This document shows positions 7,929-16,385 of a stretch of DNA of 64,000 nt, in pieces (positions within the stretch are counted from its first letter, which is position 1; each line of letters starts with the position of its first letter). The notes under the pieces were generated by a model that worked only from the letters and a program-made list of their open reading frames with translations, did not search any database and was not told where the DNA came from. The stretch is taken from assembly GCA_963794415.1 (NCBI GenBank), contig CAWCDI010000001.1:620001-684000 (forward strand), given 5' to 3'. This DNA comes from CAVPTL01 sp963794415 (GTDB lineage Bacteria; Actinomycetota; Thermoleophilia; Gaiellales; JAICJC01). A program made the position numbers and the translations under genes.

Positions 7929-10468
7929 CCAGCTACGTGTACGCGTTCGCCGACGGCGATCGCTCGATGCGCGACCTGCTGGGCGGGAAGGGCGCGAACC
8001 TCGCCGAGATGACCTCCATCGGCCTCCCGGTGCCCGACGGCTTCACGATCACCACCGAGGCGTGCCTGGCGTTTCTTCGCTCTGACGACCAGTGGCCCGA
8101 CGGGTTGCTCGAGCAGGTGCGAGCCGCCGTTGATGGGCTCCAGGAGCGCATCGGCGCCGAGCTCGGAGGGGGTGAGAGCCCGCTTCTGGTGTCGGTGCGC
8201 TCGGGCGCCCCGGTCTCGATGCCCGGCATGATGGACACGATCCTGAACCTGGGCCTGAACGACGTCTCGGTCGAGGCGCTGGCAGCCGACACCGGCGACG
8301 CGCGGTTTGCCTATGACTCCTACCGCCGGCTGATCCAGATGTTCGGCAACGTGGTGATGGGCGTCCAGATCAACCTCTTCGAGGATCTGCTGGCACGCAT
8401 GAAGCTCCGCCAGAACGCCGCGGCCGACGTCGATCTCAGCTCCGAGGCGCTGATCCAGCTCGTCGAGCAGTACAAGGAGACCTACCGCGCCCAGACCGGC
8501 GGCGACTTTCCCCAGGATCCGCAGGATCAGCTGAAGCTCGCGATCGAGGCGGTGTTCAAGTCGTGGCACACGCCGCGCGCCATCGCCTACCGCCGCAAGG
8601 AGCACATCAGCGACGAGATGGGCACCGCCGTGAACGTCCAGCAGATGGTGTTCGGAAACACCGGGGCGCACTCGGGGACAGGCGTCGCATTCACGCGCAA
8701 CCCGTCCACCGGTGAGGCCCACCCCTACGGCGAGTTTCTGCAAAACGCCCAGGGCGAGGACGTGGTCTCGGGCTCACGTACGGGCCTACCGCTGGAGCAG
8801 CTCGGCGATGTCGAGCCGGAGGCCTATGCCTCGCTCCTCGAGGTCATGCAGCGGCTGGAGCAGCACTACGGCGACATGCAGGATCTGGAGTTCACTGTTG
8901 ACCGCGGCAGGCTCTACATGCTGCAGACGCGCAGCGGCAAGCGCGATCCACGGGCCGCGCTCAGGGTCGCGGTCGACATGGTGGCCGAGGGCCTGATCAG
9001 CCGGGAGCTCGCCGTCCAGCGGGTGGATGCGAACCTGCTCGAGCATGTGCTGCGGCCAACCGTGAGCCCGCGTGACGAGCATCCGGTCATCGCCGAGGGC
9101 CTGCCGGCGTGCGCCGGGGCGGCGGTGGGCGCGGTGGTGTTCGACGCGAAGTCCGCAGTGGAGCGTGCCGACGCGGGTGAGTCGGTGGTGCTCGTGCGCG
9201 GCGAGACGTCGGCAGACGACGTGCCCGGCATGGCGCGATCGGTGGGGGTTGTCACCTCGCGCGGGGGGATGACCTCGCACGCCGCCGTGGTGGTGCGCGG
9301 CTGGGGCACTCCGTGCGTGGTGGGCGCCGAGGCGATCGAGATCGACGAGGCGACAAGGAGCTTCCGCGTCGGCGGCCACGAGGTGCACGAGGGCGACATC
9401 ATCACCGTCTCGGTGGACGACAGGGTCGGGCGCGTGATCCTCGGCGAGGCCGAGCTGGTGCCGCCGGGCGAGACCACGCTCGAGGGCCTTCGCACCGTCA
9501 CCGGCTGGGCCGACGAGATCCGCAGGCTGGGAGTGCGCGCGAACGCCGACACGCCCGCCGACGCCGCCACTGCCCGTGAGCTCGGCGCCGAGGGGATCGG
9601 GCTCTGCCGCACCGAGCACATGTTCTTCTCGGAGCAGTGGCTGCCGGTGATGCGCGAGGTGATCCTCGCCCGCGACCTCGACACGCGCGAGGAGGCGCTC
9701 GCGCGGCTCCTGCCGCCCCATCAGGCCGACTTCGAGGGCATCTTCGAGGCGATGCGCGGGCTGCCGGTCACCATCAGGCTGCTCGATCCGCCGCTCCACG
9801 AGTTCGTGCCCGACGCCGTCGAGCTGCACGAGATCAACCCGATGCTGGGGACGCGCGGCTGCCGCGTGGGGCTCGTGCATCCGGAGATCTACGAGATGCA
9901 GGTGCGCGCCATCGTCCGCGCGGCGCGCGCCAAGGAGGCCACCGGCGTGGAGATCATGCATCCCCTGGTGGGCTTTGCCGAGGAGCTCCGGCGCCTCCGT
10001 GAGATGACCGAGCGCGTCATCGCCGAGGAGGGCGGGGAGGGGCTTGGCATCATCATCGGCACGATGATCGAGGTGCCGCGCGCCGCGCTCACCGCCGATG
10101 AGATCGCCGAGGTGGCCGACTTCTGCTCGTTCGGCACCAACGACCTCACCCAGATGACGCTCGCCTTCTCGCGCGACGATGCCGAGAACGGCTTCCTGCC
10201 GTTCTACCTCGACTCGCGCCTGCTGCCCCAGAGCCCGTTCGAGACGCTCGACCGGTCGGGGGTGGGCCGGCTCGTCGAGCTCGCGATCGCCGCCGCGCGC
10301 GGCACCAATCCGGGTATCAAGCTGGGTGTCTGCGGCGAGCACGGCGGGGATCCGCGCTCGATCCAGTTCTTCGAGCAGGCGGGGCTCGACTACGTGTCGT
10401 GCTCACCCAACAGGGTTCCCACGGCGCGGCTGGCGGCGGCGCAGGCAGCGATCGGAGCATCCGCATGA
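7925..10468 (+). CDS. ppdK: Pyruvate, phosphate dikinase
   Basis: 847 residues; interconverts pyruvate + ATP + Pi and PEP + AMP + PPi. It has an N-terminal ATP-grasp region (GGKGANLAEMTSIGLPVPDG; SVRSGAPVSMPGMMDTILNLG). The central phosphohistidine domain has GGMTSHAAVVVRGWG, with phospho-His452 and the regulatory Thr450 two residues before it. The C-terminal TIM barrel has GVCGEHGGDP with catalytic Cys803. All key residues are intact, including the Thr targeted by the upstream regulatory protein. GTG 7925 overlaps the previous stop; the comB start overlaps its stop (ATGA). Confidence 0.97.
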   Translation: MTSYVYAFADGDRSMRDLLGGKGANLAEMTSIGLPVPDGFTITTEACLAFLRSDDQWPDGLLEQVRAAVDGLQERIGAELGGGESPLLVSVRSGAPVSMPGMMDTILNLGLNDVSVEALAADTGDARFAYDSYRRLIQMFGNVVMGVQINLFEDLLARMKLRQNAAADVDLSSEALIQLVEQYKETYRAQTGGDFPQDPQDQLKLAIEAVFKSWHTPRAIAYRRKEHISDEMGTAVNVQQMVFGNTGAHSGTGVAFTRNPSTGEAHPYGEFLQNAQGEDVVSGSRTGLPLEQLGDVEPEAYASLLEVMQRLEQHYGDMQDLEFTVDRGRLYMLQTRSGKRDPRAALRVAVDMVAEGLISRELAVQRVDANLLEHVLRPTVSPRDEHPVIAEGLPACAGAAVGAVVFDAKSAVERADAGESVVLVRGETSADDVPGMARSVGVVTSRGGMTSHAAVVVRGWGTPCVVGAEAIEIDEATRSFRVGGHEVHEGDIITVSVDDRVGRVILGEAELVPPGETTLEGLRTVTGWADEIRRLGVRANADTPADAATARELGAEGIGLCRTEHMFFSEQWLPVMREVILARDLDTREEALARLLPPHQADFEGIFEAMRGLPVTIRLLDPPLHEFVPDAVELHEINPMLGTRGCRVGLVHPEIYEMQVRAIVRAARAKEATGVEIMHPLVGFAEELRRLREMTERVIAEEGGEGLGIIIGTMIEVPRAALTADEIAEVADFCSFGTNDLTQMTLAFSRDDAENGFLPFYLDSRLLPQSPFETLDRSGVGRLVELAIAAARGTNPGIKLGVCGEHGGDPRSIQFFEQAGLDYVSCSPNRVPTARLAAAQAAIGASA

Positions 10469-11193
10469 ACATCCACACAGCGTTCGTCCCGCGCGAGGCG
10501 GCAGACACCACCGTTGCCATCGTGATCGACGTCCTGCGCGCGACCACCACCATCACGTCGGCGCTCACCCAGGGCTACGAGCGCGTGCTGGCGTGTGGCG
10601 AGCTCGACGAGGCCCGGGAGCTTGCGGGCAGGCTCGGCGAGGGAGCCGTGCTCGCCGGAGAGCGCAAGTGCGTGAAGCCCGAGGGCTTCGACCTCGGCAA
10701 CTCGCCGCGCGACTTCGACGGCGGCGCGCCGCTCGGGACGAGTCTCGTGCTCACCACCACCAACGGCACCAAAGCGATCGTCGCCGCCGATGCGCACGCC
10801 GAGGTGATCCTGATCGGGTGCCTGCTCAACCTGCGCGCGTGCGCCGCCCAGGCGGCCGCCATCGCGAAGGAGCGCGGCGGATCGGTGCTGGTGCAGTGCG
10901 CCGGTGTGAAGGGCGAGCTGACGATGGACGACTCCTACACTGCCGGCCGGTTCGTGCAGGAGCTGAAGGCGCTCCTCCCGGAGTGGCAGCTGACCGATGC
11001 CGCCCGCGCGTCCGAGGTCATCGCCGACGGGTTTGGAACCTCGCTCGAGGGCCTCGCCGCGTCACAGAGCGCGCGCAACCTGGAGGCAGCGAACCTCTAC
11101 GAGGACGTCGAGCATTGCGCCCGCGAGAGCGTGCTCGACCTGGTGGCGCGCGTTGACCACGTCGACGCCGGCATCGCGCTGATCCTGGCCTAG
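10465..11193 (+). CDS. comB: ComB-family 2-phosphosulfolactate phosphatase-like protein
   Basis: 242 residues of the ComB fold. Motifs: VIDVLRATTTITSAL near the N-terminus, ERKCVKPEGFDLGNSP and TTTNGTKA. The archetype hydrolyses 2-phosphosulfolactate in coenzyme M synthesis, but ComB homologs are common in bacteria with no known coenzyme M, so the substrate here is uncertain. It is coupled to ppdK by ATGA, which hints at a link to PEP/phosphonate-like three-carbon acids (inference only). Its TAG stop lies inside a CTAG shared with the convergent gene's stop. Confidence 0.8.
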   Translation: MNIHTAFVPREAADTTVAIVIDVLRATTTITSALTQGYERVLACGELDEARELAGRLGEGAVLAGERKCVKPEGFDLGNSPRDFDGGAPLGTSLVLTTTNGTKAIVAADAHAEVILIGCLLNLRACAAQAAAIAKERGGSVLVQCAGVKGELTMDDSYTAGRFVQELKALLPEWQLTDAARASEVIADGFGTSLEGLAASQSARNLEAANLYEDVEHCARESVLDLVARVDHVDAGIALILA

Positions 11194-12161
11194 CCGGCGC
11201 TCCGGCAGGAATCGCCGGAGGGGGTGAAGGACTTGAGCTCCTTCAGCTTGGCCTGCTCGGCGGCCGCGGAGTAGGCACCCGGGGCCTTGTGGTGCCACGA
11301 GACGATGGGCGTCACGCCGGGGCCCATCACCGTGAGCCGGTACTCGTCACCGCGAGCGGGGTGGGTGCGGCCGTAGAGCGCGTAGAGGCCGAGGCAGAAG
11401 TTCCCTGCCGCCTTGTGGGTGAGCCCGGAGCTGAACCGGTACCAGCCCTTGCCCCAGGCGGGGTTGTGGGTATCGATGTAGATGTTGCGGCCGTAGCCGT
11501 CGAGCGGTGCGCCGACCCCTGTCGAGCCGAACCCGTAGACGCCGACCGCGTCGTAGTGCAGGTAGCCGAACACCTCATCGTACTTGCCGCTGTTCAGCCA
11601 GCCGGTGTCGCCGAAGAGCTGCGGCAGCTTGCCCGTCCAGTGGGAGAGGTGCAGCTCGACCGCCATCTGCCGGGTCGTTCCCGTCCACCCGCCGTCGGGC
11701 AGCTCACGGCGCCAGGACTGGATCGCCCAGTACGAGCCGTCCGGGGCATCGCAGGCAAACACCTTGTCCGACAGGGCCGGGCCGGTGTAGGGCTTGCAGT
11801 AGTTGTGCATCTTCTTCCAGTAGCCGGCGCCGAACGATCCCGAGCCGCCCGAGTAGTCCAGCTTGAAGCTGACCTGCGCGACGCCCTCCTGCGGGCGCTT
11901 CGCGTTCACGGCGCCCCATGCGAGCACGTGATGACGCACGCCTGCCCGGTCGGTGTAGCCGATGCGGGCCACGCCGTACTTGTTGACGATCATGGCGGCG
12001 TCGTGCTGGCCCCACGTGATCATCTCACTGGCGAAGCTGGGAACGGCCGAGGCAAGGAACGATGCCAGGACCAATCCAACGAGGAGAAGTGTGCGGAGCG
12101 GAGCGCGGATACGGAAGGTTTCCCGCTCGGGTTCATGCTGGGTTAAACCGTTTGTAAACAT
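11190..12161 (-). CDS. Secreted protein of unknown function
   Basis: 323 residues. A basic, then hydrophobic N-terminus (TLLLVGLVLASFLASAVPSFA-SE) looks like a Sec signal peptide with cleavage near residue 45. The mature part is rich in Gly, Tyr and Trp, with four spaced Cys (HNYCKPY, VFACDAP, NFCLGLY, GDSCRSAG) compatible with two disulfides. I recognise no catalytic motif or named domain. It converges on comB, sharing a CTAG at 11190-11193, and diverges from a small membrane-protein gene. Real by codon use and signal peptide; function unknown. Confidence 0.8.
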   Translation of the reverse strand: MFTNGLTQHEPERETFRIRAPLRTLLLVGLVLASFLASAVPSFASEMITWGQHDAAMIVNKYGVARIGYTDRAGVRHHVLAWGAVNAKRPQEGVAQVSFKLDYSGGSGSFGAGYWKKMHNYCKPYTGPALSDKVFACDAPDGSYWAIQSWRRELPDGGWTGTTRQMAVELHLSHWTGKLPQLFGDTGWLNSGKYDEVFGYLHYDAVGVYGFGSTGVGAPLDGYGRNIYIDTHNPAWGKGWYRFSSGLTHKAAGNFCLGLYALYGRTHPARGDEYRLTVMGPGVTPIVSWHHKAPGAYSAAAEQAKLKELKSFTPSGDSCRSAG

Positions 12162-12248
12162 TTCGTTTGGTCAGATCACCCGCACGGGTGTGGGCGACGC
12201 TCGCCCGCCTGTCGATGGAGTCTTTGAGCACTAGGGGAGGGGTCGTTC

Positions 12249-12416
12249 GTGTACGAGCAACGTGACGTCGATGACGTCTTCGTGGACATGGAGCGGGGTG
12301 GCGTGCACCACTGGCCGACCCTGCGGGTGGTCATGGCCACCATCGCCGGCGCCCTCGCCTGGTTTGCGCTCGTCTACTGGCTGCTGGTGATCGTGAACGT
12401 GCTGATCTCGTCCTGA
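12249..12416 (+). CDS. Small single-pass membrane protein
   Basis: 55 codons from GTG 12249 to TGA 12416. The N-terminal 27 residues are charged (MYEQRDVDDVFVDMERGG, then WPTLR). They are followed by one transmembrane segment of about 25 residues (VMATIAGALAWFALVYWLL and on) ending VNVLISS. A purine-rich SD (GGGGAGGGG, 12234-12242) sits 6 nt before the start, one of the few clear SDs in the window. No family recognised. It lies between a divergent secreted-protein gene and the convergent dnaE2. Confidence 0.65.
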   Translation: MYEQRDVDDVFVDMERGGVHHWPTLRVVMATIAGALAWFALVYWLLVIVNVLISS

Positions 12417-12423
12417 GGACGTC

Positions 12424-15400
12424 TCAGCGGCGGCCCTGGCCCCAGCTGTTGCCGCGCGGCGCGGCCGCCCGCAGCGAGCGCAGATCGGCCACCCGGCCGC
12501 CCTGTCCTGCTCCGTTGCCCGCAGCCGATGCCGCAGCCCGCTCGGCCTGGGCGCGGATCTCGGGCCGCGCGACGTGCGAGAGCGGCGCGATGCGGTCGGC
12601 AATCACGTTGAGGGTGTCGTTGCGGCGCTCCAGGCGGCCCCACACCTGCACCAGCGGCTCTGACCTGACCACGATCCGGTCGCGCTCGTAGACCTTCGCC
12701 GGGACGACGATGTTGACCATGCCCGTCTCGTCCTCCACCAGCAGGAACACGATGCCCTTGGCGGTCGCCGGGCGCTGCCTGGCCACCATCACGCCCGCCA
12801 CCGTGACCGTGCCGCCTGCGCCCTGGCGAAGCGAGGCGGCGGTGCGGATCTCGGGTGCCAGATTGGGCCGCAGGAGCGCCATCGGGTGCGGCCCCGTGGT
12901 CAGGCTCATGGTCTCGTGGTCGGCCACCATCCTGTCCCACTCCGACATCGTGCGAAGGGCGGGGGTGGGGGCCGCGTCCAGCGCCAGCGCCAGCTGCCGC
13001 GCCTCCGGAGGGCCGGCCGGCGCCCGGTGCAGCCGCAGCTCCCAGAGGAGCCGGCGGCGGTCGCCGAAGCGGTCGCAGGCGCCGGCCCGTACCAGCTGTT
13101 CCAGCAGGTCGGTGGTGAGCGGCGAGCGCCGCACGAGGTCGCCGACGTCGGCAAAGACGCCGTTTCGGCCGCGCTCGGCCACCAGAAGCTCGGAGCGCGT
13201 GCCGACGCCCTTCACGTAGCCAAGGCCGATCCGCACGGCATCGCCGTGATCCTCCACCGAGCAGGTGGCAGAGCTCAGGTTGACGTCGGGCGGGCGGATC
13301 TCGACGCCGCGCCGCTCGCCGTCGCGAAGGAGCGTTGCCGGAGGGTAGAAGCCCATCGGCTGGGAGTTCAGGAGCGAGCAGAGGAACTCGGCCGGGTAGG
13401 CCCGGTGGAGCCAGGCAGACTGGTAGGCGAGGATCGCGAAGGCCGCCGAGTGGCTCTTGGGGAAGCCGAACGCCGAGAAGGCCACCACCTTGTCGAACAC
13501 CGTCCGGGCAGTCTCCTCGGACACCCCGTTCCGGGCCGCACCCTCGCAGAACCGCAGCCAGTGGCTCTCGAGCGCTTCGCGGCTTCGCTTGCGGCTCATC
13601 GCCCGCCGCAGCCCCTCGGCCTCACCCGTGGTGAACCCGGCCAGCGCGATTGCGACCTCCAGCACCTGATCCTGGAACACGACCACGCCCAGGGTGTCGT
13701 GCAGCACCGGCTGGAGCAGCGGATGGTCGTACGGCGGCTCGAAGAACGGGTCGTCACGCCGGGCGCGGCGGTGCCTGATGTAGGGGTTCACTGCGTCGCC
13801 CACGATCGGCCCCGGCCGCACGAGGGCGACCTGCACCGTCAGATCGGCCAGGTTCTCGGGCCGGGTCTGCACGAGCGACTGCATCTGGGCGCGGCTCTCG
13901 ATCTGGAAGACGCCGACCGTGTCGGCCTGCTGGATCTCTGCAAACACGTCGGGGTCATCGAACCCCACCCGGCTGAGGTCGATCGGCGCGCCGCGCGACT
14001 GGGCGATCAGATCGACGCACTCCTCCACCGCCGAGAGCATGCCCAGGCCGAGCAGGTCGATCTTGAGGAAGCCGGCATCGGCGCACGAGTCCTTGTCCCA
14101 CTGGCAGATCTGGCGGCCCTCCATGGCCGAGGGGATCACCGGCACGAGCTCGACCAGCGGCGTGGTGGAGATCACCATGCCGCCGGAGTGCTGGGAGAGG
14201 TGGCGGGGCAGGCCGCTGATCTCCTCCATCAGGAACGAGAACGCCTTCCAGCGCGGCGCATCCTGCCGCCCGCGGAGCTCCTCGACCTGCTCGGGCTCGA
14301 TGTGGCCCCACGAGTCAGCCAGCCGCGCCATCCGCTCGATCTCGCCCTGCGGCAGCGCCAGCGCCTTGCCCAGGTCGCGGATGGAGCCGCGCGACTTGTA
14401 GGTGGGGAAGGCCGCCACCAGCGCGGCATGCTCGGGCCCGTAGCGCTCGATGATGTCGATCATGAGGCCCTCGCGCACGTCGCGCGGGAAGTCGAGGTCG
14501 ATGTCGGGCACGCTGGCCAGATCCTTCGACAGGAACCGGCCCAGGAAGAGCCGCGTCTCCACCGGATCGACGTGCGAGAGGCCGATCAGATAGCACACGA
14601 TCGAGCCGACGCTCGAGCCGCGGCCGCGCCCCGGCGGCAGGAGCCGGCGCCCGGCGCTCTGCCCGCGGACCCGCACGGCCACGGCCCGGGCCATCTCGAG
14701 GATGTCGCGGTGAAGCAGGAAGAACCCGGCCAGCCGGTGATGGGCGATCAGGCCGAGCTCCTCGCGCAGTCGCTCGCGGGCCTCGGCCACCAGGCCGGTG
14801 CCGGCGTAGCGGCGGTCGAGCTCTGCCAGGCACACGCGTTCGAGCACTGCCTGGGCCGGCTCGCCGGTGTCCGAGAAGTCGGGGTAGCGGTAGCCCAGAT
14901 CGCGGGTGAGGTCGAAGCGGCAGCGGTCGGCCACCTGGGCGGCCCCCAGCTGAGCCTCGGGCGAGAAGAGGGCGGCCGCCTCGGCCGGCGGGCGCAGCAC
15001 CGACTCGTGGTTTCCCCGGCGCTCGGCCTCGCAGGCATCCATCGTGGTGTTGCACCTGATCGCTACCAGGGCGTCCTGCAGGAACGCGCGCCGCAGCGAG
15101 TGGGCGTGCACGTCCCCGGTGCCTGCAACGCGCACCCGCAGGGTGGCGGCGAGCTCTGCCAGGAGCCGGTTTCGGCGGGCATCGCCGCGCCAGTAGGGCC
15201 GGTTCAGCTCGATGGTGAAGCGGTCATGCCCGAACATCCCGCGAAGCCGGCGGGCGACGCGCTCGGCGTCACCCGGCCGGCCGCTTCCCACCAGCCGGGC
15301 GACGGCACCGTGGCGCGCGCAGCCCGAGAGGCAGTGCAGCCCCTCGGAGTGGCGCTCGACCTGGGCGAGCGTCGCCCGCGGGACGCGGCGGTCGTCGTGA

Positions 15401-15687
15401 TGGGCGGCGGTGATGAGCCGGCACAGGTTGCGATACCCCTGCTCGTCCTCGGCCAGGAGCGTCAGGTGGGCGCCGTCGTCCAGGGTCAGCTCGCACCCGG
15501 TGATGGGCCGAAGCCCCGCCTGGTGGGCGGCGTGGGCGTACTCGAGCGATCCCGACAGGCTGTCGTGGTCGGTCAGCGCGAGCGTCTCGTAGCCGAGCGC
15601 GGCCGCCCGGATTGCCATCTCCTCCGGCTGCGATGCGCCGTCCAGAAACGAGTAACAGGAGTGAGCGTGGAGTTCCGGGTGAACCAT
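12424..15687 (-). CDS. dnaE2: Error-prone DNA polymerase III alpha, DnaE2
   Basis: 1087 residues; the translesion C-family polymerase of the SOS mutasome. The N-terminal PHP domain starts ELHAHSCYSFLDGAS. The palm has GRGRGSSVGSIVCYLIG and the catalytic carboxylates in VPDIDLDF (about residue 396). The OB-fold region (GTVTVAGVMVARQRPATAKG) lies near the C-terminus. It is shorter than the replicative DnaE at 45070 and matches DnaE2 in its truncated PHP and tail. ATG 15687 is 7 bp below an SOS box (15695-15708), so DNA damage should induce it. ImuB at 17875 is the expected partner; no ImuA' is seen in the window. Confidence 0.95.
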   Translation of the reverse strand: MVHPELHAHSCYSFLDGASQPEEMAIRAAALGYETLALTDHDSLSGSLEYAHAAHQAGLRPITGCELTLDDGAHLTLLAEDEQGYRNLCRLITAAHHDDRRVPRATLAQVERHSEGLHCLSGCARHGAVARLVGSGRPGDAERVARRLRGMFGHDRFTIELNRPYWRGDARRNRLLAELAATLRVRVAGTGDVHAHSLRRAFLQDALVAIRCNTTMDACEAERRGNHESVLRPPAEAAALFSPEAQLGAAQVADRCRFDLTRDLGYRYPDFSDTGEPAQAVLERVCLAELDRRYAGTGLVAEARERLREELGLIAHHRLAGFFLLHRDILEMARAVAVRVRGQSAGRRLLPPGRGRGSSVGSIVCYLIGLSHVDPVETRLFLGRFLSKDLASVPDIDLDFPRDVREGLMIDIIERYGPEHAALVAAFPTYKSRGSIRDLGKALALPQGEIERMARLADSWGHIEPEQVEELRGRQDAPRWKAFSFLMEEISGLPRHLSQHSGGMVISTTPLVELVPVIPSAMEGRQICQWDKDSCADAGFLKIDLLGLGMLSAVEECVDLIAQSRGAPIDLSRVGFDDPDVFAEIQQADTVGVFQIESRAQMQSLVQTRPENLADLTVQVALVRPGPIVGDAVNPYIRHRRARRDDPFFEPPYDHPLLQPVLHDTLGVVVFQDQVLEVAIALAGFTTGEAEGLRRAMSRKRSREALESHWLRFCEGAARNGVSEETARTVFDKVVAFSAFGFPKSHSAAFAILAYQSAWLHRAYPAEFLCSLLNSQPMGFYPPATLLRDGERRGVEIRPPDVNLSSATCSVEDHGDAVRIGLGYVKGVGTRSELLVAERGRNGVFADVGDLVRRSPLTTDLLEQLVRAGACDRFGDRRRLLWELRLHRAPAGPPEARQLALALDAAPTPALRTMSEWDRMVADHETMSLTTGPHPMALLRPNLAPEIRTAASLRQGAGGTVTVAGVMVARQRPATAKGIVFLLVEDETGMVNIVVPAKVYERDRIVVRSEPLVQVWGRLERRNDTLNVIADRIAPLSHVARPEIRAQAERAAASAAGNGAGQGGRVADLRSLRAAAPRGNSWGQGRR

Positions 15688-15694
15688 GACTGAC

Positions 15695-15708
15695 CGAACA
15701 CACGTTCG
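15695..15708 (-). promoter_or_regulatory. SOS (LexA) box of dnaE2
   Basis: CGAACACACGTTCG, a match to the Gram-positive/actinobacterial LexA operator CGAAC-N4-GTTCG. It is embedded in a wider inverted repeat (CTGAC at 15690-15694, GTCAG at 15710-15714) just upstream of dnaE2. Confidence 0.88.
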
Positions 15709-15738
15709 GGTCAGTCAGCATAGCGCCTGCCGGGAGCC

Positions 15739-16038
15739 TCAGGGGACTTCGACGATCTCCACGGGCATGTCGCTGTTGCGCCACTGGATGTCGCGCATCG
15801 TCTCCTCCCACAGCTGCTGGACGAGACGGTCGCGGTCGTGGCTCATGCGCCACGGCCAGAAGCGGCGCGTGCCCTGCAGGTCGCGGGTCACCACGCGTCC
15901 CTGCCAGCGTTTCCAGAGCCCACGGCGGCGCTGCACATGCACCTGGTACATGTAGGCACGGGGCGCTGCCACGACATCGTCGACAGCTTCCTCGGCCGCA
16001 ATCGGTTCGGCCCGCGTGGACGCGGCCGGATCGCTCAT
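15739..16038 (-). CDS. Hypothetical basic protein upstream of dnaE2
   Basis: 99 residues from ATG 16038, chosen over an upstream in-frame start at 16086 because a strong SD (GGGGGGAG) sits 5 nt before it. The N-terminus is acidic and Ala-rich; the rest is basic and Trp/Arg-rich (RRRGLWKRWQGRVV, RRFWPWRMSHDRDR), ending MPVEIVEVP. No domain recognised. It lies directly upstream of the dnaE2 SOS operator on the same strand and could be a small nucleic-acid-binding or mutasome-linked protein, which is a guess from location and charge only. Confidence 0.6.
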   Translation of the reverse strand: MSDPAASTRAEPIAAEEAVDDVVAAPRAYMYQVHVQRRRGLWKRWQGRVVTRDLQGTRRFWPWRMSHDRDRLVQQLWEETMRDIQWRNSDMPVEIVEVP

Positions 16039-16166
16039 GGAACTCCCCCCTCCAACAGCCGGTGCCGAGCACATGCGCCGGGCCATCGCCTGCCCGCCGA
16101 GTATGTCAGATCGGGCAGTAATCGGTCAAGCAAGATGGTTTCGGTGGTCGCCATGTGCGCGAGAGC

Positions 16167-16187
16167 ATAGTAGATATCTTGCAAGAT
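16167..16187 (-). promoter_or_regulatory. Candidate promoter with a 12-bp palindromic operator
   Basis: On the minus strand TACTAT (16172-16167) is a good -10 match. Just upstream of it is the perfect palindrome ATCTTGCAAGAT (16176-16187), where a repressor would block polymerase. A related half-site, GCAAGATGG, occurs at 16130-16138. It would drive the 15739-16038 gene through a leader of about 120 nt. The surrounding 16110-16260 is unusually AT-rich for this genome. Confidence 0.4.
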
Positions 16188-16252
16188 GTACGGATATTTC
16201 AGTTTTGACACATCTGTGATGGTTTCAGCGAGCAAAGTCTGCAAATCGCCCC

Positions 16253-16375
16253 TACCATCAGGTGTGCCCGATGACGGCGATCACGACCTCCCCAGCAGGA
16301 GTGAGACCCCGGTCTTCGTCTTAGGGCCCTCCCTGTGGCCGGTGGCTCGAGAGAGAAACCTCGAGCGCCGGCCAC
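16253..16375 (+). ncRNA. Candidate small transcript: 17-codon ORF plus terminal hairpin
   Basis: A -10-like TACCAT (16253-16258) lies 12 nt before ATG 16271, which opens a 17-codon ORF (MTAITTSPAGVRPRSSS, stop 16322-16324). This is followed by a long stem-loop at 16335-16375: GTGGCCGG / CCGGCCAC outer stem, GCTCGAG / CTCGAGC inner stem, loop AGAGAAAC. No plus-strand gene follows until ctaA, which has its own promoter. The unit could be a small RNA, a short leader peptide gene, or only a terminator region. There is no U-tract after the stem. Confidence 0.35.
16335..16375. terminator. Strong stem-loop, possibly a bidirectional terminator
   Basis: A 15-bp GC-rich stem (8 + 7 bp around a small bulge) with an 8-nt loop. 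It lies 10 bp beyond the stop of the minus-strand DUF6504-like gene and at the end of the plus-strand candidate small transcript. No T-run on either side, so intrinsic termination of the classical type is not assured. Confidence 0.5.
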
Positions 16376-16385
16376 GCATATCCCG

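Noticed and set aside
12886..15693. 935-codon open frame antisense to dnaE2
   Set aside because: It mirrors dnaE2, gives no recognisable domain, and arises from high-GC codon use on the opposite strand.
16205..16210. Perfect TTGACA as a -35 element
   Set aside because: No -10-like hexamer lies 16-18 bp downstream; the nearest good one (TACCAT, 16253) is 42 bp away.
16035..16244. 69-codon minus-strand ORF across the AT-rich island
   Set aside because: Overlaps the SD and start of the better-supported 15739-16038 gene, and its translation changes character midway; more likely a regulatory region.
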